From a virus, in the IMG/VR virus record IMGVR_UViG_3300046694_000215, positions 1 through 48,727 of that record: a stretch of DNA of 48,727 nt; one strand, given 5' to 3'. Below are positions 35,352 through 44,690 of the stretch, in pieces. Position 1 is the first letter of the stretch, and each line of letters starts with the position of its first letter. The notes below the pieces were generated by a model. That model saw nothing but the letters and a program-made list of their open reading frames with translations, was not told the DNA's origin and ran no database searches. Position numbers and translations under genes: made by a program.

Positions 35352-36304
35352 TGGCGACCGTTCTCACCCTGGGCGATTTCGTATTCACTGAGTACGAAAT
35401 CCCCGAGCACATCAACGTTCGGTCGCGGCATCAGGCGATCGTTCACCGGCTGGTCGGCGGCGCTCGGCAGGTCGACATGCTCGGCGCCGATCACGCGCCG
35501 CTCGACTGGTCCGGCTGGCTCGTCGGCACGACGGCGCTCGACCGCGCGCTCACGCTGAAGTCGATGCACGACGACGGCTTGCCGCTCACGCTGTCATGGT
35601 CGGAATTTCTGTACAAAGTCGTCATCACCGAGTTCGAGGCGGACTATCAGCGCGACTATCAGATTCCTTACCGCATCTCATGCACGGTCGTTCAAGACTA
35701 TCTGAACGATGACGGCGGCGGCGCCGTGCCGACTGTCGACGACCTGATGAGCGGCGACCTCGCGACCGCGAACACGCTCGCGGCGGGCTTTCCTTCGCTT
35801 GCCGCGCCGATGGCGTCGCTCAATTCGGCAATCAGCACGGTTTCGTCGTTCGCAAGCGCGGCGAAAAGCACGCTCAACAGTGTTTTGCAACCGCTCAACG
35901 CCGTTCGATCGCAGGTTCAAGTTCTGATTTCGTCGACTGAAAACACGCTGATGAGCGTGACGACCCTCGGCGGCATTCTGCCGAATAACCCGCTCTCGAC
36001 GAACGTCGCGAAACTCAGCACGCAGATTAACGCGATGACGAACTCGGCGGCGCTCGTGCAACTGAATAGCGTGCTCGGGCGCATGGGTTCGAACATCGGG
36101 CAAATCAACAGCGGCGTGAAAACCGTTCAAGTCTCCGGCGGCTCGCTCTTTGACCTCGCGTCGAAGTTCTACGGCAAGGTGAGCGGGTGGACGGCGTTGC
36201 AGAAGGCGAACCCGCAACTCGGCAGCGACACGAACATCAGCGGCAATCAGACAATCACGGTCCCGCCGTACACCGACGATTCAGGAGGGATTCTAAGTGC
36301 CTAA
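35351..36304 (+). CDS. Baseplate/tail protein with C-terminal LysM-like domain
   Basis: 317 residues. The N-terminal 120 are beta-rich (LTLGDFVFTEYEIPEHINVR; RYRISCTVV-like core), resembling tail/DNA-circularisation type proteins. The helical Ala/Ser-rich middle leads to a LysM-like end: SLFDLASKFYGKVSGWTALQ then ANPQLG and TITVPPY. Such proteins join tube, hub and baseplate. Overlaps the next gene by 8 bp. Confidence 0.75.
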   Translation: MATVLTLGDFVFTEYEIPEHINVRSRHQAIVHRLVGGARQVDMLGADHAPLDWSGWLVGTTALDRALTLKSMHDDGLPLTLSWSEFLYKVVITEFEADYQRDYQIPYRISCTVVQDYLNDDGGGAVPTVDDLMSGDLATANTLAAGFPSLAAPMASLNSAISTVSSFASAAKSTLNSVLQPLNAVRSQVQVLISSTENTLMSVTTLGGILPNNPLSTNVAKLSTQINAMTNSAALVQLNSVLGRMGSNIGQINSGVKTVQVSGGSLFDLASKFYGKVSGWTALQKANPQLGSDTNISGNQTITVPPYTDDSGGILSA

Positions 36305-37427
36305 CACCGCACAGACGGTGCGCGGCGCGGTGAAGTTGGCGACGAAGGGTGGAACTCTTTCGCCGATTAAGGGTTGGGTGGCGTTCGAAGTTGACAACAA
36401 CAACTTTCTGAGCGCCGACACCTTTTCGGTCACGTTCGCCGCGAACAAGTTGCCGGCCGATCGCAGTCTTGCATGGATCACGAATCAGACCGAACTTTTC
36501 GTCGAGATATTCGCGGGCGTTCCCGCTGATGGCTCGAACTGGACCGCCGAAGAACTGACCTCGCTCATTTACGGGCAGGTTGATACGCTCGAATACGATC
36601 CAGTCGCCGGAACGGTTCACATATCCGGCCGCGACCTCACGCGCGTTTTCATCGACGCCAAGACGACGGAAAAATGGCAGAACAAAACCGCATCGCAGAT
36701 TGCGCAAATCCTCGCGCAGCGGCACGGCATGACCGCCAAGGTCACGGCGACAAAGACGCTCGCCGGCAAGTTTTACGAAATAGATCACGAGAAGATGACC
36801 GCGGCGCGCACCGAATGGGATTTGCTCTGCGAACTCGCGCGCAACGAACAGTTTTACGTTTGGGTGAGCGGTCAAACACTCAACTTTCACCCGAAGCCTG
36901 ATCCGGCGAGTGTCACGCCGTTTCGCGTCACGTGGACGCCGCCCGATGGCGAAACCGGCTACTCGCGCAGCAACGTCGAATCGCTCAAGCTCGAACGCGC
37001 GCTGACGGTATCGAAAGGAATCGTCGTCGTCGTGCGATCGTGGAATGACGCCGCGCAAAAGACGTTCACGACGACATATCCGCCGAGCAAGCAAACGACG
37101 GTCAAGCCCGGTGCGTCGCAGGTCGGCAGCGGATCGCAAACCTACTATTACAGCGTCCCGAATCTGACGCAGGAAAAGGTATTGCAGTTCGCGCAAGCGA
37201 AGTACGCGCAAATCATCCAGCACGAGATGCGATGCGAGTTCACGATTCCCGCCGCCGGAAACGACGCGCTGACGGTCGCGAGCCTCGTTCAACTCGTCGG
37301 CACTGGCACGAAGTTCGATCAGACGTACTACCCCGATTCGCTGCGGCGCGCGCTGAGTTTTGACAGCGGATACACGCTGACCGTCAGCGCAAAGAACCAT
37401 TCACCCGACACTCAGGAGCTTACGTGA
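36297..37427 (+). CDS. Baseplate hub protein (gpD-like)
   Basis: 376 residues from a GTG with AGGAGG nearby. Pattern of the P2 gpD/T4 gp27 hub class: VYGQVDTLEYDPVAGTVHIS-type beta block, SGRDLTRVFIDAKTTEKW, TEWDLLCELARNEQFYVWV and LKLERALTVSKGIVVVVRSW. The hub forms the trimer above the spike and starts tail tube polymerisation. Confidence 0.82.
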   Translation: MPNTAQTVRGAVKLATKGGTLSPIKGWVAFEVDNNNFLSADTFSVTFAANKLPADRSLAWITNQTELFVEIFAGVPADGSNWTAEELTSLIYGQVDTLEYDPVAGTVHISGRDLTRVFIDAKTTEKWQNKTASQIAQILAQRHGMTAKVTATKTLAGKFYEIDHEKMTAARTEWDLLCELARNEQFYVWVSGQTLNFHPKPDPASVTPFRVTWTPPDGETGYSRSNVESLKLERALTVSKGIVVVVRSWNDAAQKTFTTTYPPSKQTTVKPGASQVGSGSQTYYYSVPNLTQEKVLQFAQAKYAQIIQHEMRCEFTIPAAGNDALTVASLVQLVGTGTKFDQTYYPDSLRRALSFDSGYTLTVSAKNHSPDTQELT

Positions 37428-37428
37428 T

Positions 37429-38061
37429 ATGGGGCGCCATTTAGCTAACGCGATGAGTCAGCGCGCGGCGCTCGCGATGCTCGACCTTTCGAAGCCGCTG
37501 ACCGGAATCGTCACGTCATACGACCCGGCGAAGCACGCGGTAAAGGTCACGATACAGCCCGAAGGCGTTGAGGTTGCAGGCTGGATTCCGCTTGGCGCGA
37601 TCGGCGTCGGCAACGGCTTCGGAATCGTGTGCGGCCCGAGCTTGGGCGATATGGTGCAGGTCGCGTTCAGTGAAGCGAACCCGGCCGCGCCGCGCATCCT
37701 CGGGCGGTTCTTCTCGAACGTGAATGTGCCGCCGGCGGTCCCTTCTGGCGACACGTACATCGTCCACAAAAGCGGGAGCGCGCTGAAGTTCAACGGTGAC
37801 GGCACGATTACCGTCGCCGCGACGTCGAGCATCACCTACACGGCGACGCAACATCACTTCGTCGGCCCGGTGCAGATGGATCACACGCTGAACGTCAATC
37901 AGAACGTCACGAGCAAGGCCGACATTCAAGACAACACCGCGTCGAACTCGCACACGATGTCGCAAATGCGCGCGATCTACAACTCGCACACGCACCCGGT
38001 TACGGGCGTTCAATCCGGCGGGTCGACTGTCACATCGAACGCGCCGACTCAGCAGGAGTAA
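37429..38061 (+). CDS. Baseplate spike protein (gpV-like)
   Basis: 210 residues. An N-terminal OB-like domain (GIVTSYDPAKHAVKVTIQPE; GIVCGPSLGDMVQVAFSEAN; PRILGRFF) is followed by repeated strands of a trimeric beta-helix. At the C-terminus YNSHTHPVTG (184-193) provides the H-x-H metal site (H187, H189) that caps P2 gpV-type membrane-piercing spikes with an iron ion. Confidence 0.9.
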   Translation: MGRHLANAMSQRAALAMLDLSKPLTGIVTSYDPAKHAVKVTIQPEGVEVAGWIPLGAIGVGNGFGIVCGPSLGDMVQVAFSEANPAAPRILGRFFSNVNVPPAVPSGDTYIVHKSGSALKFNGDGTITVAATSSITYTATQHHFVGPVQMDHTLNVNQNVTSKADIQDNTASNSHTMSQMRAIYNSHTHPVTGVQSGGSTVTSNAPTQQE

Positions 38062-38065
38062 GCGC

Positions 38066-38467
38066 ATGTCCGATATTTATCATTTCTGGTCGAACGACTT
38101 GAACGTGTCGCCGAGCGGCGATCTATTACTCGCCGACTCGACCGACACGACGCAGCAGCAAATTCTCCGCGCGCTTCTCACCAATCCCGCCCTATCTGAT
38201 CGCGCCGGCAACCCGCTCGCAACCGCTGATTACTCGGATCATCCGGCATTCGGCGCGGGCCTGCCGCGGCGCGTCGGCTCGACGCTCAATGTCGCGGAGC
38301 TACGCGCCATCATTCGCGGCGTCGTCGTCTCGTTTCCAGGTGTCGCGCGCAATCCCTCGCCAGTGATCGACGTTCTGCCTTTCAACGACGGCGCGACGAT
38401 CAATATCCAGTACGCGGACCTGATCACCGGCACGACTGAAACCCTCTCCTTCGACATCAATCAATGA
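38066..38467 (+). CDS. Baseplate wedge protein (gpW/gp25-like)
   Basis: 133 residues. Pattern of the gp25/gpW wedge: DIYHFWSNDLNVSPSGDLLL, the ALLTNPALSDRAGNPL block with HPAFGAGLPRRVG, and a late VLPFNDGATINIQY. It joins the sheath and tube initiator and is followed by the J protein, as in P2-like baseplates. Confidence 0.85.
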   Translation: MSDIYHFWSNDLNVSPSGDLLLADSTDTTQQQILRALLTNPALSDRAGNPLATADYSDHPAFGAGLPRRVGSTLNVAELRAIIRGVVVSFPGVARNPSPVIDVLPFNDGATINIQYADLITGTTETLSFDINQ

Positions 38468-39615
38468 GCGTCAACACCCAATCATTCACGCAAATCTTGA
38501 CCGGGTTCGCGACGACTGTGCAGGGCGCCGCCTCGTCGCTCGTGAACTTCGTTATCGGCTCGGTTCTCCGCGCCATCGGCGAGGGTACGGCATGGGTCGC
38601 GCTCTGGCTCCAAGGTCTCATTCTGAGTGCGATCGCACTCACCCGCGCGGCGACGTCGAACGGTGCGGACCTCGACACATGGTTCGCGCAGTACGGATTC
38701 ACGCGGCTCGCGCCGACAGCGGCAAGCGGTCAGGTCACGTTCTCGCGCTTCACGACGACGCAGCAAGCGGTCGTGCCTGTCGGGTCGATCGTTCAGACTG
38801 GCGACGGGTCGCAGCAGTATCAAGTCGTCGTCGACACGACGAACGCTGCCTATAGCGCGACGCTCGGCGGCTTCGTGATCGCGGCCGGCTCGGCGTCTGT
38901 TACGTGCTCGGTTGTGAGCATCACCGCCGGCTCGAACTCGCTGAGTCTGCCGGATTCCTCGGGCAACGTGAGCGCGGGCGCCATCAGCGCGCTTTACCAG
39001 TCGATTCCATTCGTCGACACGGTGACGAATGCGCTCGCCTTCGTGAACGGAGTCGACGCGGAAACGGACGCCGCTGCGCGCATTCGCTTCGTCGGATACC
39101 TCGCATCACTCGCGCGAGCAACGAAAGCGGCAATCGGCGCGGCAATCACGGCGCTCGGCTCGAACTTCACCTATTCGATCACCGAGAACCAGACGAAGGC
39201 CGGCGTTACACAGATGGGGTATTTCTTCGTCGTCGTCGATGACGGAACCGGCGCCCCAGGCTCGACCGTGCTCTCGGCGGTTTATAACGCGGTCGATGCG
39301 GTGCGCCCCTTCACTTCGACGTTCGGCGTATTCGCTCCGACAGTCGTCAACGCGACGGTTGTGATGACGCTGAAAACGACGTCGACAGGAGTTGACCATT
39401 CGACGACGTGCTCGCTCGTGCAAACGGCGCTTCTCTCGTATATCAACACGCTCCCGCTCGGCGCGACGCTCCCTTACTTCAAGCTCGGGCAGATCGCCAT
39501 CGACGCATCGAGCGACGTTCTCAGCGTGCTCACGCTCACGGTGAACGGCGCAACGGTTGATTTGGCAGCGACGAATCAGCAGGTCATCAAATCGACTTCC
39601 GTATCGGTGAGCTAA
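38464..39615 (+). CDS. Baseplate J-like protein
   Basis: 383 residues. N-terminal helical start, then ATSNGADLDTWFAQYGFTRL, a beta-rich centre, and INGVDAETDAAARIRF-type block: the segment FVNGVDAETDAAARIRFVGY and AIGAAITALGSNFT are the J/gp47 signature. It forms the baseplate wedge ring. Overlaps gpW by 4 bp and the next gene by 1. Confidence 0.9.
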   Translation: MSVNTQSFTQILTGFATTVQGAASSLVNFVIGSVLRAIGEGTAWVALWLQGLILSAIALTRAATSNGADLDTWFAQYGFTRLAPTAASGQVTFSRFTTTQQAVVPVGSIVQTGDGSQQYQVVVDTTNAAYSATLGGFVIAAGSASVTCSVVSITAGSNSLSLPDSSGNVSAGAISALYQSIPFVDTVTNALAFVNGVDAETDAAARIRFVGYLASLARATKAAIGAAITALGSNFTYSITENQTKAGVTQMGYFFVVVDDGTGAPGSTVLSAVYNAVDAVRPFTSTFGVFAPTVVNATVVMTLKTTSTGVDHSTTCSLVQTALLSYINTLPLGATLPYFKLGQIAIDASSDVLSVLTLTVNGATVDLAATNQQVIKSTSVSVS

Positions 39616-40343
39616 TGGCGACAGGAGACCAAGCGGATTTCTTCGCGCGCATCAAGGCGCGCATGCCGAGCGGTTGGTTCGGGACCGATTCGCCGATTCT
39701 CGATGCTCTGCTCGGCGGTATCGCATCGGCGTTCGTCGCAGTGTATGCGGCTTATCAATACCTGCTTGCGCAAACCCGGCTTCAGACGTCGACCGATGGT
39801 TGGCTCGACATTTCAGCCGCCGACTACTTCGGCGAGAACGGATTGCGGCGCTTGCCGAACGAGACCGACGCGAATTATCGGACGCGGATCAAAATCAACA
39901 TCGTGCGCGAGCGCGGCACACGCGCGGCGATCACGAAGATTTTGACCGACCTCACCGGGCGCGCGCCGACGATCGTCGAGCCGACCCGGCCGCAGGATAC
40001 GGGCGCCTATGGCTTCGCGCTCGGCTACGGCGTCGCCGGCGCATACGGCTCTCTGCTGCTCAACTATCAAGCCTTCGTCACCGCGTACCGTCCGGCCGGC
40101 TCCGGCCTTCCGTATATCCAAGGCTACGGCACATCACCCGGCGGATACGCGACGCCATCGCGCGCAGCTTACGCAAACATCGGCGACATGACGACCGGCG
40201 TCACCGATGCGGCGATCTATGCCGCGATCGCTTCCGTTCTGCCGGCCGCGACGATCGCATGGGTTGCCATCTCAAACGGCCCCGGCGCACTGCCGAGTTA
40301 TCTCGATTCAACATTCGCGCTAGACAGTTCCAGCTTGTTCTAG
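39615..40343 (+). CDS. Tail/baseplate protein (gpI-like position)
   Basis: 242 residues. The N-terminus (FFARIKARMPSGWFGTDSPI; VYAAYQYLLAQTRLQTSTDG; WLDISAADYFGENGLRR) resembles baseplate-fibre connecting proteins. The C-terminal half is Gly/Tyr/Ala-rich with tandem YGxxxGGYATPS-type segments. It should link the baseplate to the fibres coded next. Confidence 0.78.
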   Translation: MATGDQADFFARIKARMPSGWFGTDSPILDALLGGIASAFVAVYAAYQYLLAQTRLQTSTDGWLDISAADYFGENGLRRLPNETDANYRTRIKINIVRERGTRAAITKILTDLTGRAPTIVEPTRPQDTGAYGFALGYGVAGAYGSLLLNYQAFVTAYRPAGSGLPYIQGYGTSPGGYATPSRAAYANIGDMTTGVTDAAIYAAIASVLPAATIAWVAISNGPGALPSYLDSTFALDSSSLF

Positions 40344-40364
40344 TCGATCTTTCGATGGGTACAT

Positions 40365-42068
40365 ATGTCGAATTTCACAAGCGGCCAAATTTTAACGGCC
40401 TCGCAGCTTAACTCCGCGTTTGCGGGAAAGATGGATGCGACAAGCCTTGCGCTCTCCGCTACTCCCGAGAAATACGGCGCGGTCGGCGACGGGGTAACTG
40501 ATGACTATATCGCCATCACTTCCGCGCTCACATCGGGCGCTTCGGTCGTATGGCTCAACCCAGGCAAGACGTATCGCATCGCGACTGGGATCGTCGTTCC
40601 CGCCCAGGTAACGCTAGCGTCTTTTGGGATGGGTCCGACTCGCGCAGGATACGGCGCAAAAATCATCGCGGATTTGAGTGTTCCGATTGCCGTCACGCTT
40701 GGTGGCACGAACGGCAACAACGATAGCGCCTGCCTGCGTGGCGTCGTCGTCACGCGCGCGACAGGTACGCCGCCGGCGGGCACTATTGGCGTCCAAGTTC
40801 AAAACACTTATGGCTCGATCATAGAGGACGTCTACAGCGTCAGCCATGCAGTCGGATATTGCTTCAAAGGAAACGGGGTCTCGGCAGGAATTAATGCATG
40901 GTGCAACCGGATTTATACCGGAGGCATCAACGATTCTCATATCGTTGTTGATTCATGGCCGGAGGTTCGTTTCTCGCAAAGCCGATTCGGGATGGGCGTC
41001 GGCGACTACGCATGCAATTCGTATATCCGGGTTCAGGGCGGGTCGACGGTCAACTCGGCGAACGGACCTAACACGATATTCATTACGAACTGCCATTTCA
41101 ATTTGCGCGGCGGATCGTATATCGCAAACTCGTTCATCAATTTCGCCAACCAACTTTCAGGCTCGATTTCCGATACCGGCGAAATTCATATCAATAACGT
41201 ACACGTCGAAACGTGTACGGCTGGCATCACATCTGACTCGACGTGGACGCTCGTCAAGCGCGTCAACATCAGCAATCTGAACTGGAACACTGGTGGCACG
41301 TCGCAGTTCATCGCGCTCGATCCGGCAACGCAGGTTTCTGAATGGCTCATTAGTAACAGCCTTATTTTTGGCAATATCACGCTTGCTCCTACGCTCTCAA
41401 TTCAGAGTTTCATCATGAGCAACGTGAAGGCGTTCGCCGGAAGCATTACGGGCGCGAGCGGATCGAACGTCACATTGAGCAACAGCCAATTTACGCAGGG
41501 GCTTACCCTGGCGGGCGCGTTCGATTATCTGAGCGCCGACGTGCAATGCATTCAGAATTCGACGCTTACTAACACCGCGACGATTGCAAAGGGCGGTCAA
41601 GTTAAGGTGAACGGCGCAACCAATGTCCCGCGGGTCTTGGCACAGTCGGCGGTCGCGGCGAGCGTCACCGGGACAACGACAGAAACCGTTCTGGCGACGG
41701 TCCCTATACCGGCCGGCGCTATCGGCAAGAACGGCTCTCTCCGCGTGACAGCATTGTGGCGCGCGGGCGCTAACAATGCAAACGTGAAGTCGGTCATCTA
41801 TCGTTATGGCGGCGCCGCCATCACGTCGACGGGGGTGACATCAACACTCACATATCAAGATCAGCGCGTGATGTTTAATCGCGGCGCGCAGAACTCTCAA
41901 GTCACCTATAACGGGGCGGCAGGATATGGGGCAGGCTCTTCAGTTGGCACGATCACAACTGCGGTTGATTCGAGCGTAGCTCAAAACCTAACGCTTTGCG
42001 TGGCGCTCGCAAGCGCGACTGACACAGTGTATTTGGAGGCGTTTCTTGTTGAGGTAATCAACCCATGA
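40365..42068 (+). CDS. Tail fibre/spike with pectate-lyase-type beta-helix
   Basis: 567 residues. A short N-terminal attachment segment is followed by YGAVGDGVTDDYIAITSAL (37-55), the hallmark of the pectate-lyase-like beta-helix. The long body of stacked strands is rich in N and T. The C-terminal 140 residues (VPIPAGAIGKNGSLRVTALW) resemble a capping or receptor-binding domain. It may bind or degrade surface polysaccharide. Codon use is less GC-rich than in its neighbours (more AT at third positions), suggesting a separate origin. Confidence 0.85.
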   Translation: MSNFTSGQILTASQLNSAFAGKMDATSLALSATPEKYGAVGDGVTDDYIAITSALTSGASVVWLNPGKTYRIATGIVVPAQVTLASFGMGPTRAGYGAKIIADLSVPIAVTLGGTNGNNDSACLRGVVVTRATGTPPAGTIGVQVQNTYGSIIEDVYSVSHAVGYCFKGNGVSAGINAWCNRIYTGGINDSHIVVDSWPEVRFSQSRFGMGVGDYACNSYIRVQGGSTVNSANGPNTIFITNCHFNLRGGSYIANSFINFANQLSGSISDTGEIHINNVHVETCTAGITSDSTWTLVKRVNISNLNWNTGGTSQFIALDPATQVSEWLISNSLIFGNITLAPTLSIQSFIMSNVKAFAGSITGASGSNVTLSNSQFTQGLTLAGAFDYLSADVQCIQNSTLTNTATIAKGGQVKVNGATNVPRVLAQSAVAASVTGTTTETVLATVPIPAGAIGKNGSLRVTALWRAGANNANVKSVIYRYGGAAITSTGVTSTLTYQDQRVMFNRGAQNSQVTYNGAAGYGAGSSVGTITTAVDSSVAQNLTLCVALASATDTVYLEAFLVEVINP

Positions 42069-42105
42069 AATTCCTCGACGAATAATCCCGCCGACACGCA
42101 TCACC

Positions 42106-42129
42106 AAGCCCGCCGCGAGCGGGCTTTTT
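42106..42129 (+). terminator. Intrinsic terminator after spike gene
   Basis: AAGCCCGC/GCGGGCTT (42106-42113 with 42119-42126) followed by further T. The RBS TTTTGGAG of the next gene starts at once. Confidence 0.85.
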
Positions 42130-42145
42130 CTTTTGGAGATTCACT

Positions 42146-43573
42146 TTGGATCGTCAGATTGTTTATCCCGGCGCGGTTCCGCTTGAAACCGACCTCCTGA
42201 ACACGAACAAAAATGCGATGTTCGCGCTCGGGCAGTTGTGCCAAGACGCATTCGGCCAAGGCGTGACCGGCCCATTCTTCACCGGCCTCGCGTGCGTTCC
42301 GAACACGCCGGCGGCGATGAATGTCATCGTGCAACCGGGCGCGGTGTATGCGCAGGCGGCGCTCGATGCGACGGCTTACTCGTCGCTTGCAGCCGATTCG
42401 ACCGTGACGATGAAGCAAGGCATTCTCAAGGCGGCGCAGACCTTCGCGACGCCAGCGCCGACGACTTCCGGGCAGTCGATCGTCTATCTGATTTCCGCAT
42501 CGTTCCTCGAAGCCGATACGAGCGCGACCGTGCTTCCGTATTACAACGCGTCGAACCCGGCGCAAGCGTACAGCGGCCCGAACAACCTCGGCACGTCGCA
42601 AAACACGCTGCGTCAGGACACGGTTCAATTGACGCTCACGACGGGCGTGCCGGCGACGACCGGCTCGCAAGTGACGCCGGCAACGCCTAACGGTCAAACT
42701 GCGCTCTACACGATCACGGTCGCATATGGCGCATCGACGGTCGTCGCCGGAAACATCGCGAAGGTTTCTAGTTCTGCGTTCTTCCCTGGCTTCGTGCGAC
42801 AGGATGGATCGACGCCGTTCACGGCGGCTCAATCGGGCGTGACGCCTGCGCAGTTCGACAGCAGCACGAAGCTTGCGACGATGGCGGCGCTGTGGCAGCG
42901 CGGCGTTGCATTTGGTTCGCAAGTAGTCTTGAATGGAGCGACTTCGCTAACTGCCGCGCTTCATGCTGGCCGCGAATGCACTATCACGGCGGCGTCAGCG
43001 CAAACTCTGCCGCTCGCTTCGACATGCCCGGCTGGCACTGTTATTCATTTTTGCAGTCAGGTTAATGGCGCGTCTGTGGTTCGGAGCGGGTCGGATAGCA
43101 TGTCTATGACGCCAAGTTCGACAAATAATACGCTCAATCTTAACGATACGCTAACGCTGATGAGTGACGGCAATAGCACTTGGCTTGGCGTTGGCGGGTC
43201 TGTTCAGTTTAAGGCGTCTGTATCATTTGCGACTCTGACCCCGGTCGTCCAAACATACACAGGCTCATGGTCGGCGAGTTATTCAAATAACGTGAATGTT
43301 TCTGCGACGGCGCCGTGCGCTGGAACAGTTTACGCCTTTGGATCGCTAAATTTGGCTGCTGCGGGAACCGCGGGCACACTTGCCACGACCCTGTATATCA
43401 ACGGGTCGGCAGTCTCAAACGATAGCACCCTGCTTCCTCAGTGGCATCAGGGTGTTGCGTCCGTCACGCGCGGACAGTCGATCGCCGTGCAGTATGCGGC
43501 GGCGGCTAGCGCAGGATTCTCGCCGACTACCGCCGCCACTATCCGGGTTGGTCTCCTGTTCATTCCGTCCTAA
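42146..43573 (+). CDS. Tail fibre/collar-like protein, TTG start
   Basis: 475 residues from TTG 42146 (GGAG 8 nt upstream); no nearby ATG fits. N-terminal domain: RQIVYPGAVPLETDLLNTNK and MNVIVQPGAVYAQAALDATA. The C-terminal 130 residues are beta-rich with SWSASYSNNVNVSATAP. From about 42950 the base composition becomes more AT-rich, as if the receptor-binding half were exchanged. Likely a second fibre or receptor-binding protein. Confidence 0.8.
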   Translation: MDRQIVYPGAVPLETDLLNTNKNAMFALGQLCQDAFGQGVTGPFFTGLACVPNTPAAMNVIVQPGAVYAQAALDATAYSSLAADSTVTMKQGILKAAQTFATPAPTTSGQSIVYLISASFLEADTSATVLPYYNASNPAQAYSGPNNLGTSQNTLRQDTVQLTLTTGVPATTGSQVTPATPNGQTALYTITVAYGASTVVAGNIAKVSSSAFFPGFVRQDGSTPFTAAQSGVTPAQFDSSTKLATMAALWQRGVAFGSQVVLNGATSLTAALHAGRECTITAASAQTLPLASTCPAGTVIHFCSQVNGASVVRSGSDSMSMTPSSTNNTLNLNDTLTLMSDGNSTWLGVGGSVQFKASVSFATLTPVVQTYTGSWSASYSNNVNVSATAPCAGTVYAFGSLNLAAAGTAGTLATTLYINGSAVSNDSTLLPQWHQGVASVTRGQSIAVQYAAAASAGFSPTTAATIRVGLLFIPS

Positions 43574-43592
43574 TTTTATTGGATAGTCAAAC

Positions 43593-44144
43593 ATGCGTTA
43601 TTACTTCCTTGTTGATGCGGGCGGCGCCATTATTGGAACTGGCTGCACACCGGACGGCACATTCCCGAATGGCGCTATCGAGTGCGATCAGCAGCAAAAC
43701 CAGAATCCGCACGGTTATTCGATCATTGGCGGCGAGGTGATTGAAACGCCGCCTTCGGGCGCCGAACTGCTCGCCGCAGCGCAAGCCGCAAAGATCGCCG
43801 AACTGTCGGCCGCGTGCAAAGCCTCGATCGTCTCTGGCTTCACATCGAGCGCGCTCGGCGCCGCGTACACATACCCGGCAAAGGACACCGATCAGCAAAA
43901 CCTCGCGTCGAGCGTAATCGACTCGCTGTTGGCTAACGGTGCGGCTGGATGGGTTACGCCGTTCTGGTGCGCTGATGCCTCGGGCGATTGGGAATTCCGC
44001 GCGCACACCGCCGCGCAGATTCAGAAGGTCGGTCAAGACGCGAAAGCCGCTGTTCTCGCTGCGATGGCGAAGAATCAAACGCTCGCCGGACAAGTCGCTG
44101 CGGCGGCAACGGTCGACGCGGTGAATGCGATCGCCTGGGGATAA
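43593..44144 (+). CDS. Tail fibre assembly-like protein with DUF4376
   Basis: 183 residues. The N-terminus (RYYFLVDAGGAIIGTGCTPD) is typical of fibre-associated proteins. The C-terminal 105 match DUF4376: KASIVSGFTSSALGAAYTYP, DTDQQNLASSVIDSLLANG, and WEFRAHTAAQIQKVGQDAKA. It probably helps fibre trimerisation or caps the fibre tip. Confidence 0.8.
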   Translation: MRYYFLVDAGGAIIGTGCTPDGTFPNGAIECDQQQNQNPHGYSIIGGEVIETPPSGAELLAAAQAAKIAELSAACKASIVSGFTSSALGAAYTYPAKDTDQQNLASSVIDSLLANGAAGWVTPFWCADASGDWEFRAHTAAQIQKVGQDAKAAVLAAMAKNQTLAGQVAAAATVDAVNAIAWG

Positions 44145-44147
44145 GCG

Positions 44148-44375
44148 ATGCTCTCGCGATGGTTCTGGAATGTGCTGATCGCGCTCGATCAACTCGTCAA
44201 CGCGCTCGCCTTCGGTGATCCTGACGAAACGATTTCTTCGAGATCCGCGAAAGCCATGCAGGAGGGTAAGCGATGGGGCTGCGTGCTCTGCCGCTTGCTG
44301 AATTTCGTGCAGGCGAATCATTGCCTCCGGTCGCTCGAACCTGATGAGGGAGCGCGCGCAGTCATACCCGACTGA
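44148..44375 (+). CDS. Conserved small Cys-containing phage protein
   Basis: 75 residues (MLSRWFWNVLIALDQLVNAL then DPDETISSRSAKAM and WGCVLCRLLNFVQANHCLRS). The GDPDETISSR block and CxxC...HC pattern recur in a small protein commonly found beside phage lysis genes; role unknown. An N-terminal amphipathic or membrane helix is likely. Confidence 0.72.
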   Translation: MLSRWFWNVLIALDQLVNALAFGDPDETISSRSAKAMQEGKRWGCVLCRLLNFVQANHCLRSLEPDEGARAVIPD

Positions 44376-44387
44376 CGCATCACACAC

Positions 44388-44410
44388 AAGCCGCCTTCGG
44401 GCGGCTTTTT
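44388..44410 (+). terminator. Intrinsic terminator before the lysis genes
   Basis: AAGCCGCC/GGCGGCTT with TTCG loop (44388-44407), then TTT. Confidence 0.85.
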
Positions 44411-44423
44411 CTTTGGATGACCG

Positions 44424-44690
44424 ATGGATTTTCATATTGTCAGCGAATGGGCGGGGCAGATTGTCACAGCGTTCGCCGTTCTGCTCTTTTGGGCTTATCG
44501 CAGTCTCAACTCACGCATCGGCGACGCTGAAAAAGCCAATGCGAAATTGGCGCTCCATGTCGCCGAAGAATACGTATCGGTGAAGCGGTTCGACGCCTAT
44601 ATTGAGCGGTTCGATAAAGCCGTCGACACGATTTTCCAGAAGCTAGACAGCATGAGCGACAAGCTCGACCGGAAGGCGGATCGCACATGA
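44424..44690 (+). CDS. Membrane-anchored coiled-coil protein (possible holin/antiholin)
   Basis: 88 residues: one N-terminal transmembrane helix (GQIVTAFAVLLFWAYRSL) and a charged coiled coil (VKRFDAYIERFDKAVDTIFQ). Just before the endolysin with a 4-bp overlap. Single-span proteins of this kind resemble XhlA-like or class III holins or antiholins. The second holin candidate is at 45825. Confidence 0.68.
   Translation: MDFHIVSEWAGQIVTAFAVLLFWAYRSLNSRIGDAEKANAKLALHVAEEYVSVKRFDAYIERFDKAVDTIFQKLDSMSDKLDRKADRT

Noticed and set aside
36255-37400. 381-residue minus-strand open frame
   Set aside because: Antisense shadow of the hub gene with no family pattern.
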